NCBI RefSeq assembly: GCF_000225825.1
Contig: NZ_AGBX01000007.1
Coordinates: 558,001-622,000 of the forward strand
From: Brachybacterium squillarum M-6-3
GTDB taxonomy: Bacteria; Actinomycetota; Actinomycetes; Actinomycetales; Dermabacteraceae
Reading direction: 5' to 3'
DNA length: 64,000 bases
Below are positions 24,742 to 36,701 of this stretch, piece by piece. The notes beneath the pieces were generated by a model that had not been told where the DNA came from, searched no databases, and saw nothing but the letters and a program-made list of their open reading frames with translations. The translations under genes and the position numbers were made by a program. The number at the start of each line of letters is the position of its first letter. Position 1 is the first letter of the stretch.

Positions 24742-25644
24742 TCAGTACAGCAGGTTCGCCAGGCGCTTGCGGGCGGCGGCCACCCGCGGGTCGCCGGGGC
24801 CGGCCACCTCGAACAGCTCCAGCAGGCGGGCGCGCACGCGGTCCTTGGTCTCCTGGTCGGCGCCGCGGAGCTGGGTGAGCAGGCGATCGAAGGCGTCCTC
24901 GACGTGTCCGCCGAGCATGTCGATGTCGGCCACCAGCAGCTGGGCGTCGAGGTCCTCGGGACGCTCGGCGGCGGCGGTGCGGGCGGCCTCCAGCTGGGCG
25001 TCCTGGGTGCGGCGCATGAGCTGCACGGTGGCCAGTCCCGCCGTGGCCTCGGCATCGGCGGGGGCCTCGCGCAGCTGCGCCTCGTAGGCGGCGACGGCGG
25101 CGTCCAGGTCGCCGTTCTCGATCGCGGCGTAGGCCTCGGCGATGTGCGGGGGCAGGGGTTCGTCAGCGGGCTCTTCGGCCTGGTTCGCCTGGTCGCCCTC
25201 GACCGGGGCGACCTCCATGCCCTGCTGCTGGGCGAGCTGCAGCACCTGGGAGACCAGGTTGTCGATCTCGGCACGCGGCAGCACGGACTCCACGATCGGC
25301 TGCACCTGGCCCATGATCAGCAGCAGCAGGGTGGGCAGCTGCTGCACGCGCAGCGCCTGGGCGACCCGGGTCTGGGTGTCGGCGTCGACGGTGGCCAGGC
25401 GCAGGGCGCCGTGCTGGGCGTCGACGGCGTCGCGCAGGTCCTGCAGGAAGGCGGGGCCGTCGGGGACCCGGGCGCTGGAGACCACCAGCAGGGTCGGCAC
25501 GGTCTGCGAGTCGGCCACGATCTGCTCGAGGCCCTGCTCGGTGACGGCCACCTCGTGGGTTCCGGCGGTGCCGGAGGCACCGGGGGCGCCCGGGGCGGGC
25601 TGCTTGAGCGAGGCGAGGTCGATGATGCCGTACGGGTCGGTCAC
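24742..25644 (-). CDS. thioredoxin-fold/TPR protein, CnoX (YbbN)-like, without CXXC (300 aa)
   Basis: The N-terminal about 140 residues have a thioredoxin-like pattern (VPTLLVVSSARVPDGPAF, then VQQLPTLLLLIMG with the cis-Pro). The C-terminal half is TPR-like helices (AYAAIENGDLDAAVAAYEA). This resembles the CnoX/YbbN chaperone-holdase family and the mycobacterial Rv1324 gene near glgB. The protein contains no cysteine, so redox catalysis is excluded; a holdase or scaffolding role is more likely. Start GTG 25644 has AAGGAG 7 nt upstream. It is transcribed towards glgB and ends at the shared terminator. Confidence 0.85.
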   Translation of the reverse strand: MTDPYGIIDLASLKQPAPGAPGASGTAGTHEVAVTEQGLEQIVADSQTVPTLLVVSSARVPDGPAFLQDLRDAVDAQHGALRLATVDADTQTRVAQALRVQQLPTLLLLIMGQVQPIVESVLPRAEIDNLVSQVLQLAQQQGMEVAPVEGDQANQAEEPADEPLPPHIAEAYAAIENGDLDAAVAAYEAQLREAPADAEATAGLATVQLMRRTQDAQLEAARTAAAERPEDLDAQLLVADIDMLGGHVEDAFDRLLTQLRGADQETKDRVRARLLELFEVAGPGDPRVAAARKRLANLLY

Positions 25645-25678
25645 GGGGGTGCTCCTTCGACGAGGTCGTATCGGGACC

Positions 25679-25684
25679 AGTCTA
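25679..25684 (-). promoter_or_regulatory. -10 element for the thioredoxin-fold/TPR gene
   Basis: TAGACT on the minus strand predicts a start near 25672 and a UTR of about 27 nt that contains the GAAGGAG site. No convincing -35 is visible. Confidence 0.35.
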
Positions 25685-25748
25685 GGGACCGCCGCGTCCG
25701 CGGCGCCGCGTGGGGGCGCCCCGTCCGCTCTGGGCGATCAGGCCCGGC

Positions 25749-26846
25749 TCAGGAGCCCTCGACGCCGGTGATGATGCGCGTGGCGGCGATGGGCTGGATC
25801 TGGGCGTCGGAGCCCTCCGCCGGGATGTACAGCGCGACGGTGGTGCCGTAGGTGCGCACCAGCTCGTCGGTCAGCTCCCGGGTGCCGAGCACGTCGGTGA
25901 TGGGGTTCTCCTCGTCGTAGCTCAGGGTGGCGTCGGCGCGGATGGTGAGGGTGCGGGTGGAGGTGAAGGTGCTCATCACGATGGCGCCGCCGTCCTCGAG
26001 CCGCAGGCCCAGCAGATCGTCCTCGACGACCTCGTAGACCTCCTTGACGGTGGGGGCCTCGTCCTCCTCCACGTCCTCGTTCAGGCTGGCGCGCTCGGCC
26101 TGGATCTGATCGTGGACGGTGTCCTGGTAGGGGTTCGGGGCGAGCTGGTCCTCGCTGTCGGGGCCGTTGCCGTCGGAGAGCACTTTCGCGTACAGCGCCA
26201 GGGCGTCCTTCGGGGTCATCAGCAGGCCCTCGGCCTCCAGCCCGACGGGCTCGGAGCCGGTCAGCGCGTTGGGCAGCTTCTCGGGGATCTCCACCCCGTC
26301 CATCTGCTGCGCCCAGCCCCAGGTGGTGTACGGGGAGCGGGCGTCCTCCTGGCGCAGGGCCAGGAAGGAGAACACGGTGCTGTCCTCGCCCTCGGCCACC
26401 TCGGGGGTGGACAGGGCGATCGCGACGCGCGGGAACTCGGCACTGGTGGAGGTCAGCGCCGTGTACAGGGTGGGGCCGGGACGGCTGAACTCCTGGTTCC
26501 AGTTGTCCTCGAAGTCCTCCTCGTTCTCGGCGCGGCCGATGAGCTCGTAGAGGTCCTCGCGGAAGGTCGCGGCGGAGCCGACCACGCGGGGAGCCAGCAG
26601 CTCGGCGTCGCGCTCCTCGTCGGCCTCGGTCAGCTGGTCGTTGACCGCGGTCACGAAGGCGGTCAGCTGCTCCTCGGTGGTGTTCGGGGTGGGGGTCGCG
26701 CTTTCGGTGCCGGTCGACGGCGCCGGCGGGGTCCCGGGCTCCTCGGCGCAGGCGGCCAGCAGCCCGCCGGCGAGCAGGGCGCCGGCGCCGCCCACCAGGC
26801 GGCGGCGGCTCAGGGCCGGGAGGGCTCGGGGGGTGGGGCGGGTCAT
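25749..26846 (-). CDS. predicted secreted lipoprotein (365 aa)
   Basis: The N-terminus has a basic SRRRLVGG segment, a hydrophobic stretch and a lipobox LAAC (Cys about residue 33). It is a lipoprotein signal with a twin-arginine-like RRR before the hydrophobic core, so Tat export is possible. A T/P-rich linker (about 35-55) leads to a mostly acidic extracellular domain (LSTPEVAEGEDSTVFSFLAL, YEVVEDDLLGLRLEDGGAI). I do not recognise a domain. It overlaps the stop of the membrane protein gene upstream by 4 nt (ATGA), so the two products are probably partners in the cell envelope. Confidence 0.8.
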   Translation of the reverse strand: MTRPTPRALPALSRRRLVGGAGALLAGGLLAACAEEPGTPPAPSTGTESATPTPNTTEEQLTAFVTAVNDQLTEADEERDAELLAPRVVGSAATFREDLYELIGRAENEEDFEDNWNQEFSRPGPTLYTALTSTSAEFPRVAIALSTPEVAEGEDSTVFSFLALRQEDARSPYTTWGWAQQMDGVEIPEKLPNALTGSEPVGLEAEGLLMTPKDALALYAKVLSDGNGPDSEDQLAPNPYQDTVHDQIQAERASLNEDVEEDEAPTVKEVYEVVEDDLLGLRLEDGGAIVMSTFTSTRTLTIRADATLSYDEENPITDVLGTRELTDELVRTYGTTVALYIPAEGSDAQIQPIAATRIITGVEGS

Positions 26847-27937
26847 CGCTGCTCCTCGGGGTCCTGCGCGGTCGGCTCCTCGTCCTGCACGGACGGGAGC
26901 ACGTCGGTCTGGTCCTGCCCGTCCGCGACCGTCGGGGGCAGCACGTCGGTGGTCTCCCCGGCAGTGGGCGCGGACGGGGCGGGGTCCTCGTCGGTCACGG
27001 GCGCGAGCACGTCGGTGTCGTCCTCGTCGCGGGGGGCGCCCAGGGCGTCCTCCTCGGCCCCGGCCGGCTCCCGGTCGTCGACGAGGCCCTGCTCGTCCGC
27101 GCGGGCGGCCAGGTCGGGCTCGACGGGGGCGAGCACCACGGTGTCCGGGGTGTCGTCCTCCCCGGCGGCGTCGGCGGCGGCCGCGTCGTCGAGGTCGACG
27201 GGGGCGGTGCCCTCCTCGCCCCGGGCGCCGTCCTCGACGGCCTCCGGGCTCCCGTCCTCGGCGAGCTCCTCCTCGTCCTCGATCTCCTCGGCGTCGTCCT
27301 CGCGGCCGCGGCGGCCGACGCCGGTGAGGGACACCAGGCCCAGCAGCAGGCCGATGATCGCCAGGGCGGCGCCGCCGGCATAGGCGAAGGGCACCCATTC
27401 GTTCTCGTCGTCCACCGGCCAGGTGATGCTCACGGACTGGGCGCCGGCCTCGGTGCCGTCGGTGACCAGCAGGATCGCGCGCGCCGGCTGGGCGTTGTCG
27501 CCCTGCTCGGCGGCGGCGAAGTCGGCCACGTCGATGGTGACCGGGGACGGGGAGGTCTCCACGGTGCGCCAGAGGTCGGAGTCGGTCGGGTTCGAGAGCT
27601 CGTCCTCGCCCTCGGGCTCGACCTCCTCGGTGCTCAGCGTGGTCCAGTCGCTGGCCCCGGTGATGCGGGTGTAGTGGGTGCCCTCGAGGTAGTCGTCGAT
27701 GTCGCCGTTGGGGGCGGTGATCACGGAGACGTCGGAGGCGCCGGTGATCTCGACCTCGCCCTCGGTGCCGCCGATGTAGAGCACGCCCGGGTCGATGACC
27801 ACGGCGGGGCCCGGGTCGGACAGCTGGACGGTGGCGGTGGTCTCGGTGGCGGGCGCCCAGACGGTGTCGCCGAGTCGGCCCAGGACCAGGCCGATCAGGC
27901 CGAGCAGGACCAGCAGCAGGGCAAGCAGACGTTGCAC
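26843..27937 (-). CDS. membrane protein with acidic cytoplasmic tail (364 aa)
   Basis: The N-terminal helix (RLLALLLVLLGLIGLVLG) is followed by an extracytoplasmic beta-rich domain of about 160 residues (VLYIGGTEGEVEITGASDVSVI). A second transmembrane helix (AYAGGAALAIIGLLLGLVSL) and a C-terminal tail of about 140 residues extremely rich in D/E/P/A complete it. No known family was recognised. I prefer GTG 27937, because AAGGAG lies 9 nt upstream, over ATG 27955, which has no ribosome binding site and contains that very AAGGAG as codons. It forms a two-gene operon with the downstream lipoprotein. Confidence 0.75.
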   Translation of the reverse strand: MQRLLALLLVLLGLIGLVLGRLGDTVWAPATETTATVQLSDPGPAVVIDPGVLYIGGTEGEVEITGASDVSVITAPNGDIDDYLEGTHYTRITGASDWTTLSTEEVEPEGEDELSNPTDSDLWRTVETSPSPVTIDVADFAAAEQGDNAQPARAILLVTDGTEAGAQSVSITWPVDDENEWVPFAYAGGAALAIIGLLLGLVSLTGVGRRGREDDAEEIEDEEELAEDGSPEAVEDGARGEEGTAPVDLDDAAAADAAGEDDTPDTVVLAPVEPDLAARADEQGLVDDREPAGAEEDALGAPRDEDDTDVLAPVTDEDPAPSAPTAGETTDVLPPTVADGQDQTDVLPSVQDEEPTAQDPEEQR

Positions 27938-28050
27938 GTTCGAGGGCTCCTTCATCGTCGCCGGGCACCGCCCGGACAGGGGACCCGACCACCCTACGGA
28001 ACCGGCGGGCACGGGTCAGGTCATCGTGAGGACTTCCACCCGTGATCGGC

Positions 28051-28056
28051 TACCCT
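28051..28056 (+). promoter_or_regulatory. -10 element for nucS, leaderless arrangement
   Basis: TACCCT matches TANNNT and ends 6 nt before GTG 28063. This supports GTG 28063 as both start codon and approximate transcription start. Confidence 0.4.
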
Positions 28057-28062
28057 TGCCGG

Positions 28063-28773
28063 GTGCGTCTCGTGGTTGCCCGCTGCTCCGTCGACTACAC
28101 CGGTCGGCTCACCGCCCATCTCCCGCTCGCCCCGCGCCTGCTGATCGTCAAGGCCGACGGCAGCGTGCTGGTGCACTCCGACGGCGGCAGCTACAAGCCG
28201 CTGAACTGGATGAGCCCGCCCTGCACGCTGCGCACCACGCGCCGCGGGGACGAGGAGGCCGCCGCCGACGAGGTGGAGGGCCCCTGGATCGAGCAGTGGG
28301 ACGTCACCCACGACAAGTCCGGCGACCGCCTGCGGGTGCGGCTGCACGAGGTGCTCGAGGACTCCTCCCACGACCTGGGCACCGACCCGGGCCTGCAGAA
28401 GGACGGCGTCGAGGCGCACCTGCAGGCGCTGCTGGCCGAGCACATCGAGACCCTCGGCGAGGGCTGGTCCCTGGTGCGCCGCGAGTACGGCACCGCGATC
28501 GGCCCGGTCGACATCCTGGCCCGCGACGCCGACGGCGCCCACGTGGCCGTGGAGATCAAGCGGCGCGGCGAGATCGACGGCGTCGAGCAGCTCACCCGGT
28601 ACCTGGAGCTGCTGAACCGCGACCCGCTGCTGGCGCCCGTGCGCGGGATCTTCGCCGCCCAGGCCATCAAGCCGCAGGCGAAGGTCCTGGCCGGGGACCG
28701 CGGCATCGACTGCGTGACCCTGGACTACGACGCCCTGCGCGGCATCGACGACGTGGACTCCCGCCTGTTCTGA
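28063..28773 (+). CDS. nucS: endonuclease NucS (EndoMS), mismatch-specific (236 aa)
   Basis: It cleaves both strands at certain mismatches (G-T, G-G, T-T in characterised members) and provides the non-canonical mismatch repair of actinobacteria that lack MutS/MutL. The family opening [16 protein letters not shown], the DNA-binding N-domain ([20 protein letters not shown]) and the PD-(D/E)xK core (PVDILARD then [20 protein letters not shown]) are all present. The protein ends in RLF, resembling the terminal clamp-interaction motif reported for actinobacterial NucS. I chose GTG 28063 by family alignment and promoter position; the frame is open upstream to 28042. It sits downstream of the atp locus as in Mycobacterium. 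Confidence 0.95.
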   Translation: MRLVVARCSVDYTGRLTAHLPLAPRLLIVKADGSVLVHSDGGSYKPLNWMSPPCTLRTTRRGDEEAAADEVEGPWIEQWDVTHDKSGDRLRVRLHEVLEDSSHDLGTDPGLQKDGVEAHLQALLAEHIETLGEGWSLVRREYGTAIGPVDILARDADGAHVAVEIKRRGEIDGVEQLTRYLELLNRDPLLAPVRGIFAAQAIKPQAKVLAGDRGIDCVTLDYDALRGIDDVDSRLF

Positions 28774-28831
28774 GCCCGCACCTGCTGAGCCCCGTCCCCC
28801 ACCGCATCCGCACCGAGCCCGGGGAGGCCCC

Positions 28832-30064
28832 GTGAGCACCACCGCCGAGCACGCCGAGCACTCCCCCGCCGCGCAGCGGTTCCTGCGCGGCCCCGCGGTG
28901 CTCCCCCAGGGCCTGGTACCCGACGCGCTGATCGCGATCAGCGGCGCGGGCATCACCCACGCCGGCCCGGCCGCCTCCGCCCCTGACATCGACCCCACCC
29001 TGGTGGAGGATGTCGCGGGCGGGATGATCCTGCCGGGGCTGGTGGACCTGCACTGCCACGGCGGCGGCGGGGTCTCCTTCCCCGACGCCGAGGACGCCGC
29101 GACCATGACCGCCGCGGTCCGCGAGCACCGCCGCCACGGCACCACCTCGCTGGTGGCCTCCCTGGTCACCGCATCCCCGGACACCCTGCGGGCGCGGGTG
29201 GCGGAGCTGGCGGCCCTGGCCCGCGCCGGGGAGGTCGAGGGCATCCACCTGGAGGGGCCATTCCTCTCCGTCGACCGCTGCGGCGCGCAGAACCCCGCGG
29301 AGATCCGCGCGGGCGACGCCGCCGAGGTGCGGGCGCTGGCGGAGCTCGCCGGCGGGGCGCTGGCCACCATGACCGTCGCCCCCGAGGTACCGGGCGCCGA
29401 CGCCGTGATCGAGGCGCTGGCGGAGACCGGCGCCGTGCCCTCCCTCGGCCACTCCGATGCGGACTCGGCGAGCTTCACCGCCGGCATCGCCCGCTCGCGG
29501 GAGGCGCTGCGCCGCCACCGCGGCCGCAGCCCCCTGCCCACCGCCACCCACCTGTTCAACGGGATGCGCCCCGTCCACCACCGCGACCCCGGCCCGGCGC
29601 TGGCGGCCCTGGATGCCGCCGCGCGCGGCGAGATGGTGGTGGAGGTGATCGGCGACGGCGTCCACCTGGACCCGCGCACGGTCGCCCACGTCTTCGCCCT
29701 TGCCGCCGAGGACCAGGTGGCGCTGGTGACCGACGCGATGGCCGCGGCCGGGATGGCCGACGGCGCCTACCGGCTGGGCTCGCTGGCCGTGGAGGTCTCC
29801 GGCGGCGTGGCCCGTCTCGCCGAGGGCGGCGCGATCGCCGGCGGCACCGCCCACCTGATCGACGTGGTCCGCGCGAGCGTGCTGGAGGCCGGGGTGGACC
29901 TGGCCCGCGCGGTGCGCGCCGCCTCCCTGGTGCCCGCCCGGGTGCTCGGCGCCGAGGACCGCCTCGGCTCCCTCGCCCCCGGCCGCCGCGCCGACGTGCT
30001 CATCACCGACCGCGACCTCCGCCCCCGCCGCGTCCTCCGCGCCGGGCAGGACGTCGAGGTCTGA
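28832..30064 (+). CDS. nagA: N-acetylglucosamine-6-phosphate deacetylase NagA (410 aa)
   Basis: This amidohydrolase converts GlcNAc-6-P to GlcN-6-P in amino-sugar or peptidoglycan recycling. Metal and substrate motifs are DLHCHGGGG, IHLEGPFLS, LGHSDADSASF, THLFNGM, GDGVHLDP and VTDAM with the catalytic Asp. The C-terminal GSLAPGRRADVLITD is typical of the amidohydrolase superfamily. Start GTG 28832 has GGGGAGG upstream. It is 58 nt downstream of nucS on the same strand, possibly cotranscribed. No nagB or PTS gene is adjacent. It converges with DUF2550, with only 7 nt between the stop codons. Confidence 0.93.
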   Translation: MSTTAEHAEHSPAAQRFLRGPAVLPQGLVPDALIAISGAGITHAGPAASAPDIDPTLVEDVAGGMILPGLVDLHCHGGGGVSFPDAEDAATMTAAVREHRRHGTTSLVASLVTASPDTLRARVAELAALARAGEVEGIHLEGPFLSVDRCGAQNPAEIRAGDAAEVRALAELAGGALATMTVAPEVPGADAVIEALAETGAVPSLGHSDADSASFTAGIARSREALRRHRGRSPLPTATHLFNGMRPVHHRDPGPALAALDAAARGEMVVEVIGDGVHLDPRTVAHVFALAAEDQVALVTDAMAAAGMADGAYRLGSLAVEVSGGVARLAEGGAIAGGTAHLIDVVRASVLEAGVDLARAVRAASLVPARVLGAEDRLGSLAPGRRADVLITDRDLRPRRVLRAGQDVEV

Positions 30065-30075
30065 GCGTCGCTCAG
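30061..30075. terminator. short dyad enclosing both stop codons of the convergent nagA and DUF2550 genes
   Basis: CTGAGC-GTC-GCTCAG is a 6-bp perfect dyad that contains the nagA TGA and, on the other strand, the DUF2550 TGA. It is short for a terminator and could be fortuitous, but nothing else in the junction could end either transcript. Confidence 0.3.
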
Positions 30076-30515
30076 TCCGCGTCGCCCGCCACGGCGCCGG
30101 TGGGGGCGGCCTCCAGCCAGGCGGTGAGCACCGCGGCGGAGGAGGGGTCCAGCAGCAGCCCGCTGCGACGGCCGTGGGCCAGGCGCATCTCGACCCGGTA
30201 CAACGGCTCCGCGTCGGGGTCCTTGGGGAGCAGGCGGTGCCGCTCCACCTCCACGATCTCCCCGCGCGGGATCACCAGCTCGGGTCCGGGCCGCAGGGAC
30301 AGCGCCTGGAACCAGCGCAGCTGCTGGCCGCCGATGCGCAGCAGGCCCGTGGCCCACAGCTCTCCCCCGCCCAGCGAGCGCCGGCGCAGGGAGCAGGGCA
30401 CGGTGGCGGGCTGGCGGTAGACCAGCACCCGTCGCACCACCAGCGCGAGCGCCAGCAGCACGAGAACGAGCATCCCGACCCCCACGAGGAGGATCGGGAT
30501 GCTCGGCATGCTCAT
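30072..30515 (-). CDS. DUF2550 family membrane-anchored protein (147 aa)
   Basis: One N-terminal transmembrane helix (ILLVGVGMLVLVLLALALVV) precedes a compact beta-rich domain (WFQALSLRPGPELVIPRGEI). Position directly downstream of atpC is the hallmark of the actinobacterial DUF2550 family (Rv1312 in M. tuberculosis). The function is unknown; the conserved location suggests cotranscription with ATP synthase rather than a demonstrated subunit role. ATG 30515 or 30509 could start it. It begins 13 nt after the atpC stop. Confidence 0.85.
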   Translation of the reverse strand: MSMPSIPILLVGVGMLVLVLLALALVVRRVLVYRQPATVPCSLRRRSLGGGELWATGLLRIGGQQLRWFQALSLRPGPELVIPRGEIVEVERHRLLPKDPDAEPLYRVEMRLAHGRRSGLLLDPSSAAVLTAWLEAAPTGAVAGDAD

Positions 30516-30528
30516 GACGCGGGTCGGC

Positions 30529-32318
<1,790 letters not shown>

Positions 32319-33242
32319 TCAGCGTTCGGTGCGACCGGATCCCGAGAGGGCGTCGGCGCCGCCGACGATCTCGGAGATCTCCTGGGTGATCTCCGCCTGG
32401 CGGGCCGAGTTGGCCAGGCGGGTGAACTTGCGGATCTGGGTCTCGGCGTTGTCGGTGGCCGTCTTCATGGCGCGCTGGGTGGCGGCGTGCTCGGAGGCCA
32501 TCGACTGCATGAGGAGGTTGACGATGCGCGACTCGATGTAGCGCGGCATCAGCTCGTCCATCACGGTCTCCGCGTCCGGGGTGAACTCGTACAGCGGGTA
32601 CGAGGGGGCCCCGATGCCGCCGGCGTTCTCCTCGCCGTCCACCACCTCGATCGGGACCAGGCGGGTGGCGCGGGCCACCTGCTGGAACCGGCTGAGGAAG
32701 CGGGTGCCCACCAGGTACAGCTCGTCGAGGTGGCGCTCGGCGTCCTCGCTGAGGAGGTCCGCGGTGAGCTGCTCGGAGACCTCGTGGCCGAGGGAGGCCA
32801 GCTCGTTCTCCGAGTAGGGGGCCCAGGCGCGCTCCGGCTCGCGGTTGCGGAAGCGGAAGTAGGTCTCGCCCTTGCGGCCGACGACGTAGAGGACCGGGGT
32901 CTTGCCCTCCTCGCGGAGGCGGTTGCCGAGCTCCTCGGCCGCACGGATCACGTTGTGCGAGTAGGAGCCGGTCATGCCGCGGTCCGCGGTGATCAGCAGG
33001 ATGCCGGCGCGGCCGGTCTGCTGGCGGTCGGTCTCCAGGAATGGGTGGTCCAGCTCCCCGGAATGGGTCGCGACGGCCCCGATGGCCTGCGTGATCGCTT
33101 CGGCGTAGGGGGTGGTCGCCTGCACCCGGGCGTGGGCCTTCGAGATGCGCGAGGCGGCCACCATCTCCTTGGCCTTGAAGATCTTCTTCATGCCCTGAGC
33201 GGAGCCGATCCGCTGCTTGTACTGCCTCTGCTGCGCTCCCAT
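32319..33242 (-). CDS. atpG: ATP synthase gamma subunit (307 aa)
   Basis: This is the rotor shaft of F1. The N-terminal coiled-coil helix (QYKQRIGSAQGMKKIFKAKEMVAASRI) and the C-terminal helix (RAMKTATDNAETQIRKF...ITQEISEIVGGADAL) are diagnostic, together with ITADRGMTGSYSHNVIR. The length is normal for actinobacteria. It is separated from atpA by a 69-nt spacer containing a stable hairpin. Confidence 0.97.
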   Translation of the reverse strand: MGAQQRQYKQRIGSAQGMKKIFKAKEMVAASRISKAHARVQATTPYAEAITQAIGAVATHSGELDHPFLETDRQQTGRAGILLITADRGMTGSYSHNVIRAAEELGNRLREEGKTPVLYVVGRKGETYFRFRNREPERAWAPYSENELASLGHEVSEQLTADLLSEDAERHLDELYLVGTRFLSRFQQVARATRLVPIEVVDGEENAGGIGAPSYPLYEFTPDAETVMDELMPRYIESRIVNLLMQSMASEHAATQRAMKTATDNAETQIRKFTRLANSARQAEITQEISEIVGGADALSGSGRTER

Positions 33243-33278
33243 GTCTCTCCTTCGGGGGCCGATCCGCGGTGGTCCGGG

Positions 33279-33302
33279 GCCTCCCGCCCGCAGGCGGGAG
33301 GC
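33279..33302 (-). promoter_or_regulatory. intercistronic hairpin between atpA and atpG
   Basis: GCCTCCCGCC and GGCGGGAGGC form a perfect 10-bp GC-rich stem with a 4-nt loop, just after the atpA stop. Inside an operon this may act as a partial terminator or as a 3'-end stabiliser, favouring alpha over gamma mRNA. Confidence 0.5.
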
Positions 33303-33311
33303 GATGCCGGA

Positions 33312-34937
<1,626 letters not shown>

Positions 34938-35014
34938 CGGGGTGCTTCGCTTCCTCTCGTCCCCTCGCTGGGCGGGGGAATCGTCGTGATGCTGCGGGTG
35001 TCGGGGCGGGGCCG

Positions 35015-35830
35015 TCAGGCCACCAGGCGGGTGCGGGCCGTGGCCAGGCGCGCCAGGACGGTGGCGTCGTACAGGTCGTCGCCGACCTGGATGCGCAGGC
35101 CGCCGACGACGTCCTCGTCCTGCTCGTAGTTGGACTGGACGGCCTGCCCGTAGACCCGGGCGAGGATGCCCTCCAGCCGGGACTGCTGCTCGGGCGAGAG
35201 CGGCCGGGCGCTGGTGACGACGGCGAGCAGCCGACGTCGACGCTCGGAGGCGATCTCGGCGATGTCCAGCAGGCGCCGGACGGGCTTGGCCTCGGTGCGG
35301 CGTCCGACGGCCCGTCGGGCCAGCAGGACCGACAGGGCGTGGATGCGCCCCTCGAACAGCCGGGAGACGATGCCCTCCCGGGCCGCGGTGTCGTCCCGCG
35401 CGTCGTCCAGGGCCGCGCTCAGGGCGGGGCTGTCCTCGATGACGCGGGAGACCTGGAACAGCTCCTCCTCGACCCGGCCGAGCACGCCCTGGCGGTCGGC
35501 CAGCTCGAGCAGGGACTCGAGGCCGAGCTGCTCGAGGGCGTCGAGCAGGTCCTCCTGCTCGGACCAGCGCCGCGCGACCACCTCGAGGGCGAGCTCGAGC
35601 GCGGGGGCGCCGACCTTCCCCTCGAACAGCGAGCGCACGACCTGTTGCTTGACCTCGGCGGGACGGCCGCCGTCGCTGAGCGCGCGCACCAGCTGATTGC
35701 TGGAGTCGATCGCGTCGGCGAGGGAGAACAGATCCGCGGCGGTCCGCTCGAGCGGCGCGTCGGCGCCGCCCAGCAGCTGCTGGGATCGCTGGGTCACCTC
35801 ACGCAGGGAGGTGGAGGAGGTTCCTCGCAT
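35015..35830 (-). CDS. atpH: ATP synthase delta subunit (271 aa)
   Basis: This is the peripheral-stalk subunit (OSCP). The C-terminal pattern [37 protein letters not shown] is the family signature, with the G-G-x-x-x-x-x-G-D-x-x-x-D core. At 271 aa it is longer than the about 180 aa of E. coli, as is common in actinobacteria, where an inserted helical segment distinguishes the subunit. It starts at ATG 35830, 9 nt after atpF. Confidence 0.95.
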   Translation of the reverse strand: MRGTSSTSLREVTQRSQQLLGGADAPLERTAADLFSLADAIDSSNQLVRALSDGGRPAEVKQQVVRSLFEGKVGAPALELALEVVARRWSEQEDLLDALEQLGLESLLELADRQGVLGRVEEELFQVSRVIEDSPALSAALDDARDDTAAREGIVSRLFEGRIHALSVLLARRAVGRRTEAKPVRRLLDIAEIASERRRRLLAVVTSARPLSPEQQSRLEGILARVYGQAVQSNYEQDEDVVGGLRIQVGDDLYDATVLARLATARTRLVA

Positions 35831-35839
35831 CGGGGGTCC

Positions 35840-36379
35840 TTATCGGGTCGCAGTCGGGGCCTGGTCGAGGTCGTCCAGGAACCGGTCGATCACGCGGCGG
35901 GAGCGCTCGTCGTCGGAGAGGGACTCCCCCACGATCTTGGAGGCCAGGTCACTGGCGAGGGTTCCGACCTCACCGCGCAGCTGGGCCTCGGCGGAGGTGC
36001 GCTCCGCGCTCAGCTGCTGGCGGCCGGCGGCGAGGATCCGCTCGTTCTCGGTCTCGGCGCGGGTCTTGGCCTCCTCGACGATGCGGGCGCCGTCGGCACG
36101 GGCCTTCTCGCGGATGGAGGCGGCCTCCTGGCGGGCGGCGGCGAGCTCCTGCTCCTGGGTGTCCTTGAGCTGGTCCGCCTGCTGCTGGACCTCTTCGGCC
36201 TTCTTCAGCCCGCCCTCGATCTTCTCGGAGCGCTCGTCCAGCACGGCGTTGAGCCGCGGGAGGATGAAGCGCATGAAGACCAGGGCGAAGATCACCAGGA
36301 AGATCAGCGTCCAGATGATCTCCGCGGGGGCCGGGACGAGGAGCCTCCAGCCCGGCACGCTTTCTTCAGCCTGAATCAT
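35840..36379 (-). CDS. atpF: ATP synthase b subunit (179 aa)
   Basis: One transmembrane helix (about residues 20-42, AEIIWTLIFLVIFALVFM) is followed by the long right-handed coiled-coil of the peripheral stalk (GGLKKAEEVQQQADQLKDTQ...ARQEAASIREKARADGARIVEEAK). The short polar N-terminus is consistent with a periplasmic side. The ATG at 36379 follows atpE by 10 nt. Confidence 0.97.
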   Translation of the reverse strand: MIQAEESVPGWRLLVPAPAEIIWTLIFLVIFALVFMRFILPRLNAVLDERSEKIEGGLKKAEEVQQQADQLKDTQEQELAAARQEAASIREKARADGARIVEEAKTRAETENERILAAGRQQLSAERTSAEAQLRGEVGTLASDLASKIVGESLSDDERSRRVIDRFLDDLDQAPTATR

Positions 36380-36389
36380 CGAGGGGTCC

Positions 36390-36701
<312 letters not shown>

